Assembly: GCA_029237775.1 (NCBI GenBank)
Contig: JAQZBR010000002.1
Location: 62,001 to 126,000 of the forward strand
Length of the DNA: 64,000 nt
From: Bacteroidota bacterium
GTDB lineage: Bacteria; Bacteroidota; Bacteroidia; 2-12-FULL-35-15
Reading direction: 5' to 3'
Shown here: piece after piece, positions 1-7,771 of the stretch
Layout of the letters: every line of letters starts with the position of its first letter
How positions within the stretch are numbered: the stretch's first letter is position 1
The notes under the pieces: model-generated
The model's database searches: none
Told to the model about the DNA's origin: nothing
What the model saw: the letters and a program-made list of their open reading frames with translations, nothing else
Position numbers and translations under genes: made by a program

Positions 1-1104
1 TCCAAGCGTCAGCGGGAAAGCAAGATCCTTAACCGTGTCTTCTGCAGAATTCAGATGCTTGAAATGCGTATAGAAATGGATCGTATAGTCCATTGCAATT
101 CCCAAAATTATAGAACCGGCACCAATAGCAATCCCGGAAATTGTTCCTTTGAGAAGATAGAGTAGGGCTAATGAAAATGCTGCTCCAAAAACAACCGGGA
201 TGAAAATGATAAAGAAAACTTCAATCCTTTTGAAAAAGAAAGTGATGAAAAGAAACAGACCGAGGATGGTTATCGTTAAGGTAAGCTTAACATCCTTTTT
301 TATCTGAACAGCATTACCTGCAGCTACAGCAGCGCTTCCGAAATATTCCGCATAGATCCTGTTGCCGCTTAACGCAATGGTTTTATTTACTGCTGAATCA
401 AGTCCGGCCAGAAGCTGAGAATTTTTTTCGGTCTCAGAAGACTTCACCTTTGGTACGATGAAAAACAGGAGATGTTTTTTATCCTTCGTAAAAATGTAGC
501 CGTTGTCAAGCTCGAAATTATCATCGAATTGCAGGCTCTGCATTCGCTTCAAAGCATAAGGGGTAATACCGATAGGGTCGCGCAGAATGTTTTTTTTGAG
601 AATAACACTAGCCGGTGATAATAATGTTTTGTAGTTCTTTTCAAGAGTCGTGTCGAGTCGCTCGGAGGTGATCAGATGATCGAGTGTAGTGTAATCTTTT
701 TCTTCAAGGAAGACAGGAAGGTTGTCGATGAATGTATTATAGACATCATACATCACATCGTCATTGACTTTGTATGTAATGTCTTTAATGAGATTTGTAT
801 CGATCTGCTTTATTCCTTCAACCAGACTGTCGGTGTACTCCATTAAAAGCTGCGGGTCAGCAGCAGCTGAGGAGTCAGGCAAAGAAACCGTTACAACGAG
901 CTTATCAAGAAATTTAGAATTTTTGAAAATTGCGTTCAGTCGTTCAACTTTAGCATCCGAAGGCATCATCTTAGTTATGTCTTCTTCCAATCGGATCTGA
1001 GAAGCGAAGAATCCAGCAAATGCCAATGCGCCTATGAAAAGAAGAAAGAAAAGAACCCTTCTTTTTTTTAGTAAGCGATAGATATTTACGAAAACTGTCC
1101 CCAT
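1..1104 (-). CDS. MMPL/RND-family exporter, N-terminal part (runs off the left edge)
   Basis: An open frame of 368 codons reads from an ATG at 1104 to base 1 without a stop, so only the N-terminal part is present. It opens with a basic stretch and one hydrophobic helix (about residues 12-33), then a periplasmic domain starting with the DITKMMPSD segment seen in MMPL proteins. Near residue 270 membrane helices resume, and GIAIDYTIHFYTHF has the Gly-x-x-x-Asp-Tyr motif whose Asp relays protons in RND/MMPL pumps. It is the last gene visible in the flexirubin-type cluster, 68 bases downstream of the glycosyltransferase. MMPL exporters are regular members of aryl polyene clusters and are thought to move the lipid-linked pigment across the inner membrane. 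The family is clear; the substrate is inferred from context. Confidence 0.88.
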   Translation of the reverse strand, partial: MGTVFVNIYRLLKKRRVLFFLLFIGALAFAGFFASQIRLEEDITKMMPSDAKVERLNAIFKNSKFLDKLVVTVSLPDSSAAADPQLLMEYTDSLVEGIKQIDTNLIKDITYKVNDDVMYDVYNTFIDNLPVFLEEKDYTTLDHLITSERLDTTLEKNYKTLLSPASVILKKNILRDPIGITPYALKRMQSLQFDDNFELDNGYIFTKDKKHLLFFIVPKVKSSETEKNSQLLAGLDSAVNKTIALSGNRIYAEYFGSAAVAAGNAVQIKKDVKLTLTITILGLFLFITFFFKRIEVFFIIFIPVVFGAAFSLALLYLLKGTISGIAIGAGSIILGIAMDYTIHFYTHFKHLNSAEDTVKDLAFPLTLG

Positions 1105-1172
1105 ATTTTGGTTGATCGGTTATTGGTCAGTGGTCATTTGGCTAGCCGAAATTAACTGAATAAGCCGTTTAA

Positions 1173-2402
1173 CTATTTTGCGATTTCCTCCTTGTAAATT
1201 TTTTTCTCTGTTAATTTTAAAACAATAAAAGTTACCAAGCCGAAGAATATTGCCATAACTATTGCTAATACTACACTTCCCAACAAATATTCAAACAGGT
1301 GAAGTTTCATATGCTGCCAAATTTCAGGAACTGTATTAATACCTTCATCAAAAATGCTTTCACGAACATCCCTGTTCAAAACGAATTGCCCCGTTTTTAA
1401 ACTTCCGTAAATAATAAAAGGAATCATAGGCGGCACGCTGATCTGGGCTGCCAATCCAACAATTGCTTTATTCAACTTTAGAAAATGGGCTAGTACAAGC
1501 GCACTTACAAATTGGTAACCCCAGATAGGTATAATGCCCATGAAGACCCCAAAAGCAACCCCGGTCGATTTACGAATTACACTTTCATTTGAGTCCAGAA
1601 AATGTTTTTTCATGAATCCTTTGAAATTACTCCAGCTCATGTTCCTTATCAACCTTACGGGTTTGTGCCATAAAACAGTAAGGATGGTGAGGTAAACATT
1701 CAGTATGCTGATCCTCGTAAAATCTTTCGCGGGTCTGAAATGAGTCACACGCTTATTACCTTCGGCATAAAAAACTTTAATAGGAACCGGGATGACATTT
1801 ACACCACGCCAGGCGGCTTTCACCATTACCTCAATTTCAAATTCATATTTCGTACAGAAGTAGTTGGTCTTTCTGATCTTCTTAAGAGGATATAGACGGT
1901 AACCCGACTGAGTATCGGGTAAGTTAATGCCTGTCTGAAAACGAAACCAGAAGTTTGAGAATTTATTTCCGAACGTATTTTTCTTCGGCATGTTTTCCTG
2001 ATTCAGATTGCGGGCACCTACGATCAATGAATCGGGCTCTTCCTCAATCTTATCAAGAAAAACCGGCATATCGTCAGCGAAATGCTGTCCGTCACTATCG
2101 ATTGTGATGGCGTATCGAAAACCTTTTTCAAATGCGTGCTTCAAGCCGGTGCGAAGGGCAATACCTTTTCCTCTGTTTGGAGAATAGCTTAGAACGTCAA
2201 CCTTGCCTTCAAAATTTTTAAGAATTTCGGCCGTAGTGTCAGTAGCCCCGTCATTCACAACAATAACATTCAAAGAATATTGAAGGACATCTGAAATGAC
2301 CTGTGCTATCGTTTTGTCATTGTTATAGGTAGGTATGATCACGCAGCAATTAAGCGCTAGCATTTTTTTTCTATACAATTCAGTTCTGTCTGACAAGGTC
2401 AT
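1173..2402 (-). CDS. Glycosyltransferase family 2 fused to DUF2062
   Basis: The N-terminal half is a GT-A fold family 2 glycosyltransferase: CCVIIPTYNN opens the nucleotide-binding fold, VVNDGATD follows, and the DSDGQH segment carries the metal-binding DxD. The C-terminal part (about the last 130 residues) is a DUF2062 membrane domain with the typical GVFMGIIPIWGYQ and SVPPMIPFIIYGS segments and a final hydrophobic helix. GT2-DUF2062 fusions are a standard component of aryl polyene clusters and probably glycosylate the lipid anchor. I chose the ATG at 2402. A GTG at 2417 and an ATG at 2363 are also in frame, and the latter begins almost at the GT fold. A promoter-like element and a structured leader lie just upstream. 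The donor and acceptor sugars cannot be told from the sequence. Confidence 0.88.
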   Translation of the reverse strand: MTLSDRTELYRKKMLALNCCVIIPTYNNDKTIAQVISDVLQYSLNVIVVNDGATDTTAEILKNFEGKVDVLSYSPNRGKGIALRTGLKHAFEKGFRYAITIDSDGQHFADDMPVFLDKIEEEPDSLIVGARNLNQENMPKKNTFGNKFSNFWFRFQTGINLPDTQSGYRLYPLKKIRKTNYFCTKYEFEIEVMVKAAWRGVNVIPVPIKVFYAEGNKRVTHFRPAKDFTRISILNVYLTILTVLWHKPVRLIRNMSWSNFKGFMKKHFLDSNESVIRKSTGVAFGVFMGIIPIWGYQFVSALVLAHFLKLNKAIVGLAAQISVPPMIPFIIYGSLKTGQFVLNRDVRESIFDEGINTVPEIWQHMKLHLFEYLLGSVVLAIVMAIFFGLVTFIVLKLTEKKIYKEEIAK

Positions 2403-2457
2403 TTTGTGTAAAAGCACCCGGTAAGAGCAATGCCTGATAGGGCAAAATCCGGGTATG

Positions 2458-2494
2458 CAAAAATAGCAAGATTTTTGAGCTTTTTGACAACAAA
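2458..2494 (-). promoter_or_regulatory. Candidate Bacteroidota promoter for the glycosyltransferase/exporter genes
   Basis: On the minus strand TATTTTTG (2465-2458) fits the Bacteroidota -7 consensus TAnnTTTG, and a TTG-containing -33 segment lies 22 bases upstream (2490-2488). The predicted start of transcription is near 2454, where an inverted repeat (ACCCGG at 2416-2421, CCGGGT at 2449-2454) begins, so the transcript would open with a hairpin. Consensus match only. Confidence 0.45.
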
Positions 2495-2531
2495 ATCAGG
2501 GATTTTGAAGGGGTTTTGAGAAGGCGGAAAA

Positions 2532-2897
2532 TTAAATTTCCCTGTAGCTCGCTTTAATGGAAAAGAAGTTTGTGGGACCTGAGGTCACATTGCTGTCTGC
2601 CTGAAGGTTTCCATCTTCTTTTGTTTTGATGGCAAGTGTCATTACCACATTCGGAGTGACTTCAGGATTAAGAATGGCCATGAATTTAAGGTTGTCACCC
2701 GTAACCATGGTCAAATTTTTCTTCGTGATGTGCTCAACTGTTTCCTTCACCATTTGAGTTAAGCAAACACCCGGAGCAATCGGATTGCCCGGGAAATGGC
2801 CTTTGTAAACTTCGTGATGAGGATTTAACTCAATACTCACAGTATATTTTTCGCCTTGTTGGATATCGGTGATCTTGAAGAAAGAATTAAGCAACAT
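2532..2897 (-). CDS. FabZ-like hotdog 3-hydroxyacyl-ACP dehydratase
   Basis: This 121-residue single-hotdog protein carries the FabZ active-site segment GHFPGNPIAPGV, with the catalytic His in GHFPG, followed by the central helix ending near TQMVKE. It is somewhat short for FabZ (about 140-150 residues). In aryl polyene clusters one of two dehydratases is of this kind and removes water from the 3-hydroxyacyl-ACP after each ketoreduction, giving the conjugated double bonds. A second, more divergent dehydratase lies at 12331-12786, and the two may form a heteromeric enzyme. A short period-7 repeat lies just upstream of the start codon. Confidence 0.87.
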   Translation of the reverse strand: MLLNSFFKITDIQQGEKYTVSIELNPHHEVYKGHFPGNPIAPGVCLTQMVKETVEHITKKNLTMVTGDNLKFMAILNPEVTPNVVMTLAIKTKEDGNLQADSNVTSGPTNFFSIKASYREI

Positions 2898-2965
2898 TAT
2901 TTAATTGATTAATGGTTATTAGTTAATAGTTAGTTGAATCCGTTATCTGAAACATTTCGGCCATG

Positions 2966-2986
2966 TTTAACATTTAACCTTTAACA
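2966..2986. repeat. Three heptamer units, TTTAACN
   Basis: TTTAACA, TTTAACC and TTTAACA follow each other without a gap in the gap between the lipoprotein and dehydratase genes. This is one member of the period-7/8 intergenic arrays found throughout the window. Confidence 0.8.
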
Positions 2987-2989
2987 GTT

Positions 2990-3622
2990 TTATTTTTTGA
3001 GTAGATTCAGTTCGATCTTCAATTTAATGTTGTAATGTTTGATCATTACATTATTCGGAAAATTGTTCTGATAATTACTGAGCGCAAAGATAACCTTTTT
3101 TAACTGTTTTTTGGAATGTTCGATCTTTACAAGCTGTTTGGTGGCGGTTTCAATGAAATAATAGTCAGAAAAGCTGCCTTCCTCTTTGCGATAGATTGTG
3201 TATGATCCTTTAGGGTCGGCCAGTTTCTGAAAGCTTTTACCTTTAAGGTCATTCATCAGTAAAATCCGGATATCTTCCTGGATGGTTTTCAAAAGCTTGG
3301 GTTTGTTGAATTGCGGAACGCAATAGTGGAGAGTGAAAGATGTATCCTTGAATTCAAAATCGAATAATTTCATTCCAAGTTCCGTGGTGAAGATCACCCG
3401 GTAATCCTCTGGCGACATTTGTTTTGTGACAAGCAGGCCGCTAAAATCTTTTCCGTAAACTGTTATATTGGTCTTAAATAGAAATGAGTTAAAGTTATCT
3501 CCAAAAATGGAGGCTGGTGACGAAGGAAGATCATTGTCCGTTTTTTTTAATCTCCCGTAATGCCCGAGAGTACATGAGGTTAAGAAGATCGCAATAAAAC
3601 TACTTAACAGTAAATTTCTCAT
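2990..3622 (-). CDS. Lipoprotein of the aryl polyene cluster, function unknown
   Basis: The protein starts with a short basic n-region and a hydrophobic segment ending in the lipobox FLTSC, so it is expected to be lipidated on Cys17. The rest (about 190 residues) is a hydrophilic beta-rich domain without a motif I can name. Its start overlaps the end of the LolA-like gene by 23 bases, a sign of translational coupling. Aryl polyene clusters commonly encode one small lipoprotein next to a LolA-like carrier. By analogy with LolA-LolB it may accept a lipidic cargo at the outer membrane, but this is inference from gene order. Confidence 0.75.
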   Translation of the reverse strand: MRNLLLSSFIAIFLTSCTLGHYGRLKKTDNDLPSSPASIFGDNFNSFLFKTNITVYGKDFSGLLVTKQMSPEDYRVIFTTELGMKLFDFEFKDTSFTLHYCVPQFNKPKLLKTIQEDIRILLMNDLKGKSFQKLADPKGSYTIYRKEEGSFSDYYFIETATKQLVKIEHSKKQLKKVIFALSNYQNNFPNNVMIKHYNIKLKIELNLLKK

Positions 3623-4235
3623 CTGCTATCGGCTGATTTGTTTTGCGGTTACTGAAGTCAATGCTTGTATAATCATCGCTGGGCTCTGTCATTTTTACTT
3701 TTTCGACAGCGTAATCATTCTTGTTGATGTACAATAAAATGTTTTTAAGAAAGTCTTTGGTAGCTTTTTGAACCGGAGTAAGCTCGATGAGGTAGAACTT
3801 ATCACTTTCATAGAACTTAGGCTTATAATCCTTGCTGTTCAATAAATTTCCCTGCACGGTAGCGACCATCATTTCATTGATGCTCTTGAACATTTTATTT
3901 GAATTAATGTCGTATTTGTTCACCTTGCCATTATCCTTAATGAACATTTTATCCTTATTGATCACGATCATGTAGGTGTAGGGAGTCAGGTATTCCCAGC
4001 GTAGCATATTGGTTTTCTTGAAACAGAAATGCCCTTTGCTGATAATGTTCTCTGACATAACACTCAGATATTTTTCCTGAGTGAAATCACTTTCCATTGT
4101 AGTGGTAAGTTTCGACTGAGCTTCCATTTTGCTTTTAAAGGCAGTGGTGTCTTTCATTGCGGTGAAGCCTTTCGGGGCTTGGGCGAATGAATTGCCGATT
4201 ATAAGCGTGAATAAGAATAGGAATATGTTTTTCAT
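3600..4235 (-). CDS. LolA-like periplasmic lipid/lipoprotein carrier
   Basis: A signal peptide (MKNIFLFLFTLIIGNSFAQ, predicted cleavage after Ala-Gln) leads into a LolA-type fold of about 190 residues. Features of the family are the early ESDFTQEKYL segment, GHFCFKKTNMLRWEY in the position of the usual 'G-x-hydrophobic...RW-Y-P' strand, and a closing segment ending in DEKFTVK. Cluster-borne LolA homologues are regular in aryl polyene loci and are believed to ferry the pigment-lipid conjugate through the periplasm instead of lipoproteins. The gene overlaps the lipoprotein gene downstream, supporting a shared task. Confidence 0.83.
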   Translation of the reverse strand: MKNIFLFLFTLIIGNSFAQAPKGFTAMKDTTAFKSKMEAQSKLTTTMESDFTQEKYLSVMSENIISKGHFCFKKTNMLRWEYLTPYTYMIVINKDKMFIKDNGKVNKYDINSNKMFKSINEMMVATVQGNLLNSKDYKPKFYESDKFYLIELTPVQKATKDFLKNILLYINKNDYAVEKVKMTEPSDDYTSIDFSNRKTNQPIADEKFTVK

Positions 4236-4270
4236 TAGATGATTTTTAATTTCAATTCAAGTGTGCTGAT

Positions 4271-4328
4271 GTCATTCTGAATTCATTTCAGAATCTGCGC
4301 GCTGATCCTGAAACAAGTTCAGGATGAC
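4271..4328. repeat. Large imperfect inverted repeat (GTCATYCTGAA family)
   Basis: Two 25-base arms, 4271-4295 and 4304-4328, are reverse complements at 20 of 25 positions. All five differences are transitions that leave G-U pairs in one of the two RNA strands. The spacer is 8 bases. It lies between the LolA-like and deacetylase genes. A related element with a different core lies at 42800-42834. Confidence 0.85.
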
Positions 4329-4345
4329 CGAACGTCCATCATCAT

Positions 4346-5119
4346 TTATATTTCGTATGCCTTCAAACCTAAAAGCCGCTCGGTGCTTACAATTTTGAAG
4401 CCATTTTCTTTCGCAAAATTAAGTGTTTGTTTCAGAACATTGACTGTCTTTTCAGAAGTATCATGAAACAATATGATCGAGCCCGGTTTCATTTGTTCTT
4501 TGATGCGGTTTGTAATGATTTCTTCTGAATCTCCGGTTGTATCCATTGATCTGATGTTCCAGCCAATGACCTCATAATCCAAGTCCTTTGAAGCGTTGGC
4601 CAGGTGCGGAGTTGTTACTCCGTATGGCGGACGAAAAAACTTCATTTGTCGCCCCGTCAGTTTATACACTGCCGCCATTGTGCTTGTCAGTTCCTCTCTG
4701 AAAGCCTTTCTACCTTTAAAGTCAATAAAAAAAGAGTGGGAGAACGTGTGATTACCCAAGATATGGCCTTCAGAATCTATTTGTTTTATGATCGCTTCAT
4801 TGCCCCGGATGTTTTTTCCAATTACAAAGAAGGTCGCTTTAACATCAAAATGATTTAATACCTGAATAATTTTAAGAGTAAATCCAGGATCAGGACCATC
4901 GTCAAAAGTAATTGCAACGACCTTTTCTTTTGTAGCGCCTTTACAATGTGCTTCAATATAGAAATTGCTTTGAATCACTGAAGAGCCATAGATGATCGCT
5001 GCTTTATATAGAATAATTGGAAGAAAAACCCACCAGAGTGTGAAACCGAAATAATAATGACCCAAGCCGCAAAGTATTATCGCGAAAAGAAAAACAAGGC
5101 TTGTGTTTCTGAATGTCAT
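4346..5119 (-). CDS. Polysaccharide deacetylase (NodB-type) membrane protein
   Basis: After one or two N-terminal hydrophobic helices comes a NodB homology domain: ITFDDGPDPGFT holds the catalytic base and metal-binding Asp, HTFSHS gives the two metal-binding His residues, and RPPYG follows. The C-terminal ILFHDTS segment completes the fold. The enzyme should remove an N- or O-acetyl group from a carbohydrate. In this cluster the target is presumably the lipid-linked sugar that anchors the pigment. I start it at the ATG at 5119, giving 257 residues and a one-base gap from the stop codon of the upstream ketosynthase-like gene; a longer frame to 5170 would overlap that gene. Such genes are found in some flexirubin loci. 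Confidence 0.86.
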   Translation of the reverse strand: MTFRNTSLVFLFAIILCGLGHYYFGFTLWWVFLPIILYKAAIIYGSSVIQSNFYIEAHCKGATKEKVVAITFDDGPDPGFTLKIIQVLNHFDVKATFFVIGKNIRGNEAIIKQIDSEGHILGNHTFSHSFFIDFKGRKAFREELTSTMAAVYKLTGRQMKFFRPPYGVTTPHLANASKDLDYEVIGWNIRSMDTTGDSEEIITNRIKEQMKPGSIILFHDTSEKTVNVLKQTLNFAKENGFKIVSTERLLGLKAYEI

Positions 5120-5120
5120 A

Positions 5121-6185
5121 TCAGCACTGGGACAGAAGAAAGGCTGCGTGATCAGTCCCCATAAAACCATTATAGATCAATACATTCTTTATTTGAGAAT
5201 GTTTTTTGTCACCGATCAATATCGATGGGGGAACAGATTGTGTTTTTAAAATGTTTGCTGCCACCCACATGGCAAAGCTTCCGGAGGTTTGATATTCTCC
5301 GCACAAGTGTTTGAAATAGGCAGAAGTAGAATTGCTGAAGAACGAATCTCTAAGCTGATCATATACTCCGTCATAACGTGTATCGCCATTATTGCCGTAA
5401 ACAACCACATCAATGTCAGCCGGCTTTAATCCTTTTTCAGCAAGCATTTCATTTAGACGTGTTTCAATCTCTTTTTGACTTTCGGGTTTGTAAATGAATT
5501 TAATCGAACGAAGTTTTGCATAATCCTTCTCACTTTTGTCAGCACTTAACATAAAAAATGCTGCGCCCTCACCTGCAATGCTGCCTTCTGTTTTACTTTT
5601 GATCAACTCCATTGTAGGAGTAGTTTCTTTTTTCCAGTAGTTCACACGATCACACACACGGTAATACTTATCAGTCATTTCATCATGACCGCCAACCAAA
5701 ATGTTTTTGCCATTACCTTCAGCAATAGTCATGAGCCCATCCAGTACTGAACTCTCGAAGGAGAATCCTTTATGAACGTAAGTGAAATTATAATTCATGC
5801 ATTTTAATTGCAATGCAATTTGTGCACTTACTGTATTATGTGTTGATTGGACAAACGAAGTAGGAGTAAGGAACTGTTCATCATTCTCAATGATCGCAAG
5901 AAGGAACTTTTCGGTGTCTTCCAGACAACCTAAAGCAGTTCCCGTCATGATCGCATCAGGCATTGCAATCCCTGAATCCTTAAAGCAAACGCTGGAGGCA
6001 GCAATACCCATCTTTATGATCCTTCCCATCCTTCTCGCAAGAGTAGGGTTGAGATAGTCTCTGTAAGAAGGCTCGATACAACGAAGGGAATTGGTGTCGT
6101 ACTCAACAACATCGGATAAAAAATCCTTTGTGTCGAATGTTTTTTGTGGTGAAATGATCCCTATCCCTTTAATGTATGCTTCCAT
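5121..6185 (-). CDS. Degenerate ketosynthase, probable chain-length-factor-like subunit
   Basis: The protein has the ketosynthase fold (family like Ketoacyl-synt_2) but lacks the catalytic residues. Where active ketosynthases have Thr-Ala-Cys it reads HKGFSFESS, with no Cys. The first catalytic His segment is replaced by YGNNGDT, and the second region reads KHLCGEYQTSG with Glu at the His position. At 354 residues it is about 50 shorter than FabF. Aryl polyene systems use a catalytically dead ketosynthase (ApeC type) as partner of an active one, similar to the chain length factor of type II polyketide synthases. The active ketosynthase at 6259, immediately upstream in the transcript, is the natural partner. 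Loss of the residues is read directly; the role is inferred. Confidence 0.82.
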   Translation of the reverse strand: MEAYIKGIGIISPQKTFDTKDFLSDVVEYDTNSLRCIEPSYRDYLNPTLARRMGRIIKMGIAASSVCFKDSGIAMPDAIMTGTALGCLEDTEKFLLAIIENDEQFLTPTSFVQSTHNTVSAQIALQLKCMNYNFTYVHKGFSFESSVLDGLMTIAEGNGKNILVGGHDEMTDKYYRVCDRVNYWKKETTPTMELIKSKTEGSIAGEGAAFFMLSADKSEKDYAKLRSIKFIYKPESQKEIETRLNEMLAEKGLKPADIDVVVYGNNGDTRYDGVYDQLRDSFFSNSTSAYFKHLCGEYQTSGSFAMWVAANILKTQSVPPSILIGDKKHSQIKNVLIYNGFMGTDHAAFLLSQC

Positions 6186-6230
6186 CTTTATAATTACTGA
6201 GTTGGAAAATTGTTGAATTTAGAATTGCAA

Positions 6231-6270
6231 TTCCCTAATTCTCCATTTCTCTATTTCTCTAATTCTTTTT
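6231..6270. repeat. Period-8 array, TTCTCTAA units
   Basis: Four consecutive octamers (TTCCCTAA, TTCTCCAT, TTCTCTAT, TTCTCTAA) and a weaker fifth run across the stop codon of the ketosynthase gene at 6259. The same unit recurs at 54653-54684, 48 kb away. Confidence 0.85.
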
Positions 6271-7464
6271 TGAGAAGATCAAAGCCGATGTATTGCCTCC
6301 AAAACCAAATGAATTGGAAAGAACATGATCTATCTTCTGATCTTTTCTTAATTCTTTTTCCGGTGTAAAGCTTAATTCAGGCATTTGATGCACATGATTC
6401 AGGCTTGGAAAAACCATATTGTTTTTAATCGCTAACGCAGAAAAAACGGCTTCAATTCCGCCACAAGCACCAAGCGTATGTCCTGTAAATGCTTTGGTAG
6501 AGCTGATCATTGGCACTTTCTTTTCAAACATTCTGTCGAGAGCTGTGCCCTCAGAAAGATCATTGATCTCTGTTCCTGTCCCATGAGCATTGATATAACT
6601 GATGTCTGATGGTTTAAGTCCGCTTACGCTGAAAGCTTTTTCCATTGCCAGGTAGGCACCGGCTCCATCCGGAGAGGAAGCGGTTTGGTGATAAGCATCA
6701 TTTGAGTTACCGTATCCGCTTAGTTCACAATAGATCTTTTTTCCTTTGGCAGCTTCTTCAGATTCTAAAACGATAAAACCCGCACCTTCGCCAAGGTTTA
6801 ATCCTTTACGCTGCGCATCAAATGGTTTACAGTTTTCTTTATCAAGGATCATCAAGGTGCTGAAACCATTGATCGTGAATTTCGAGAGTGAGTCTGTTCC
6901 CCCTGCAATTACGCGGTCAATCAGGCCAAGTTTGATCATCCTCGCACCAAGCATTATTGAGTTTGCAGAAGAGGAGCAGGCTGTGCTTATTGTAGAAAGA
7001 TAATCTTTCACACCGATCGAATCAGCAATGGCTTCAGTGCTGTCGCCACATTCATGGCTCTCAATGTATCTCAGCCAGTCACCGCTTTTTTCCGTGTTCA
7101 GATAATCCATCCATAGATTTTCAGTCATTCCCATGCCACCAACACTTGTCGCGGAAATAATTCCTGTACGTAACTCGCGGATGTCTGTAATTCCGGCATC
7201 TTTCACAGCTTCTTTCGCAGCGATGATCCCCAAAAGGGCTGTCCTTGTATTCTTATATTCTTTTGGAAAACCCGCCATGGCTGTCAGTTCCTCATTGCTT
7301 GCTTTTACTTCAGCAACAGGGATCTCAGTTTGATGGCGTGAGGCAATATGTTCCAGCTTTCCGATACCTGAACGAATGGAATTGAATGAGTCAAGCGTTT
7401 CAGCGACATTGTTGCCAATCGCAGAAATGATACCTAATCCGGTCACATATACTTTTTTACCCAT
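6259..7464 (-). CDS. 3-ketoacyl-ACP synthase II (FabF-like), polyene chain elongation
   Basis: A full-length FabF-type ketosynthase of 401 residues. From the ATG at 7464 the nucleophile is Cys163 in TACSSSANS, the decarboxylating His pair is His294 in NAHGTGTE and His329 in TGHTLGACGG, and Lys324 precedes the second His. A TTG four codons upstream is possible but unneeded. The enzyme condenses malonyl-ACP with the growing aryl polyene on its carrier. It lies 73 bases upstream of the degenerate ketosynthase and 47 bases downstream of an ACP gene, so it probably works as the active half of a heterodimer. Confidence 0.92.
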   Translation of the reverse strand: MGKKVYVTGLGIISAIGNNVAETLDSFNSIRSGIGKLEHIASRHQTEIPVAEVKASNEELTAMAGFPKEYKNTRTALLGIIAAKEAVKDAGITDIRELRTGIISATSVGGMGMTENLWMDYLNTEKSGDWLRYIESHECGDSTEAIADSIGVKDYLSTISTACSSSANSIMLGARMIKLGLIDRVIAGGTDSLSKFTINGFSTLMILDKENCKPFDAQRKGLNLGEGAGFIVLESEEAAKGKKIYCELSGYGNSNDAYHQTASSPDGAGAYLAMEKAFSVSGLKPSDISYINAHGTGTEINDLSEGTALDRMFEKKVPMISSTKAFTGHTLGACGGIEAVFSALAIKNNMVFPSLNHVHQMPELSFTPEKELRKDQKIDHVLSNSFGFGGNTSALIFSKKN

Positions 7465-7511
7465 GATCTTTTTCAATTTTTCTTTCGTCCTTTCGACTCT
7501 GAAAACTGATA

Positions 7512-7766
7512 TTATTTTTTGTTATCCTGGATGTATTGAGCCATTGTACGGATCGACTGGAAAATCTTCTTCCCGTCAGCAGGGTTCGCCACTTTAATTC
7601 CGTAATTCTTTTCCAGAAGAACGATCAGCTCTAAAGCATCGATTGAATCCAGTCCTAAACCTTCACCAAAAAGGGGAGCATCATTATCAATATCCTCTTT
7701 TTTTACGTCTTCCAGGTTTAACTGTTCAATGATCTCACCTTTTAGTTTGTTGATTAATTCTTCCAT
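7512..7766 (-). CDS. Acyl carrier protein (aryl polyene)
   Basis: An 84-residue acidic helical protein with the phosphopantetheine attachment site in GLGLDSIDALEL, the Ser of DSID carrying the arm. The remainder shows the normal four-helix ACP pattern. It is one of two ACPs in the cluster (the other is at 24085-24342). Aryl polyene clusters usually have two dedicated carriers, one of which may hold the aryl starter and the other the extender or growing chain. The gene is six bases from the half-ketosynthase gene upstream. Confidence 0.93.
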   Translation of the reverse strand: MEELINKLKGEIIEQLNLEDVKKEDIDNDAPLFGEGLGLDSIDALELIVLLEKNYGIKVANPADGKKIFQSIRTMAQYIQDNKK

Positions 7767-7771
7767 AGTTT

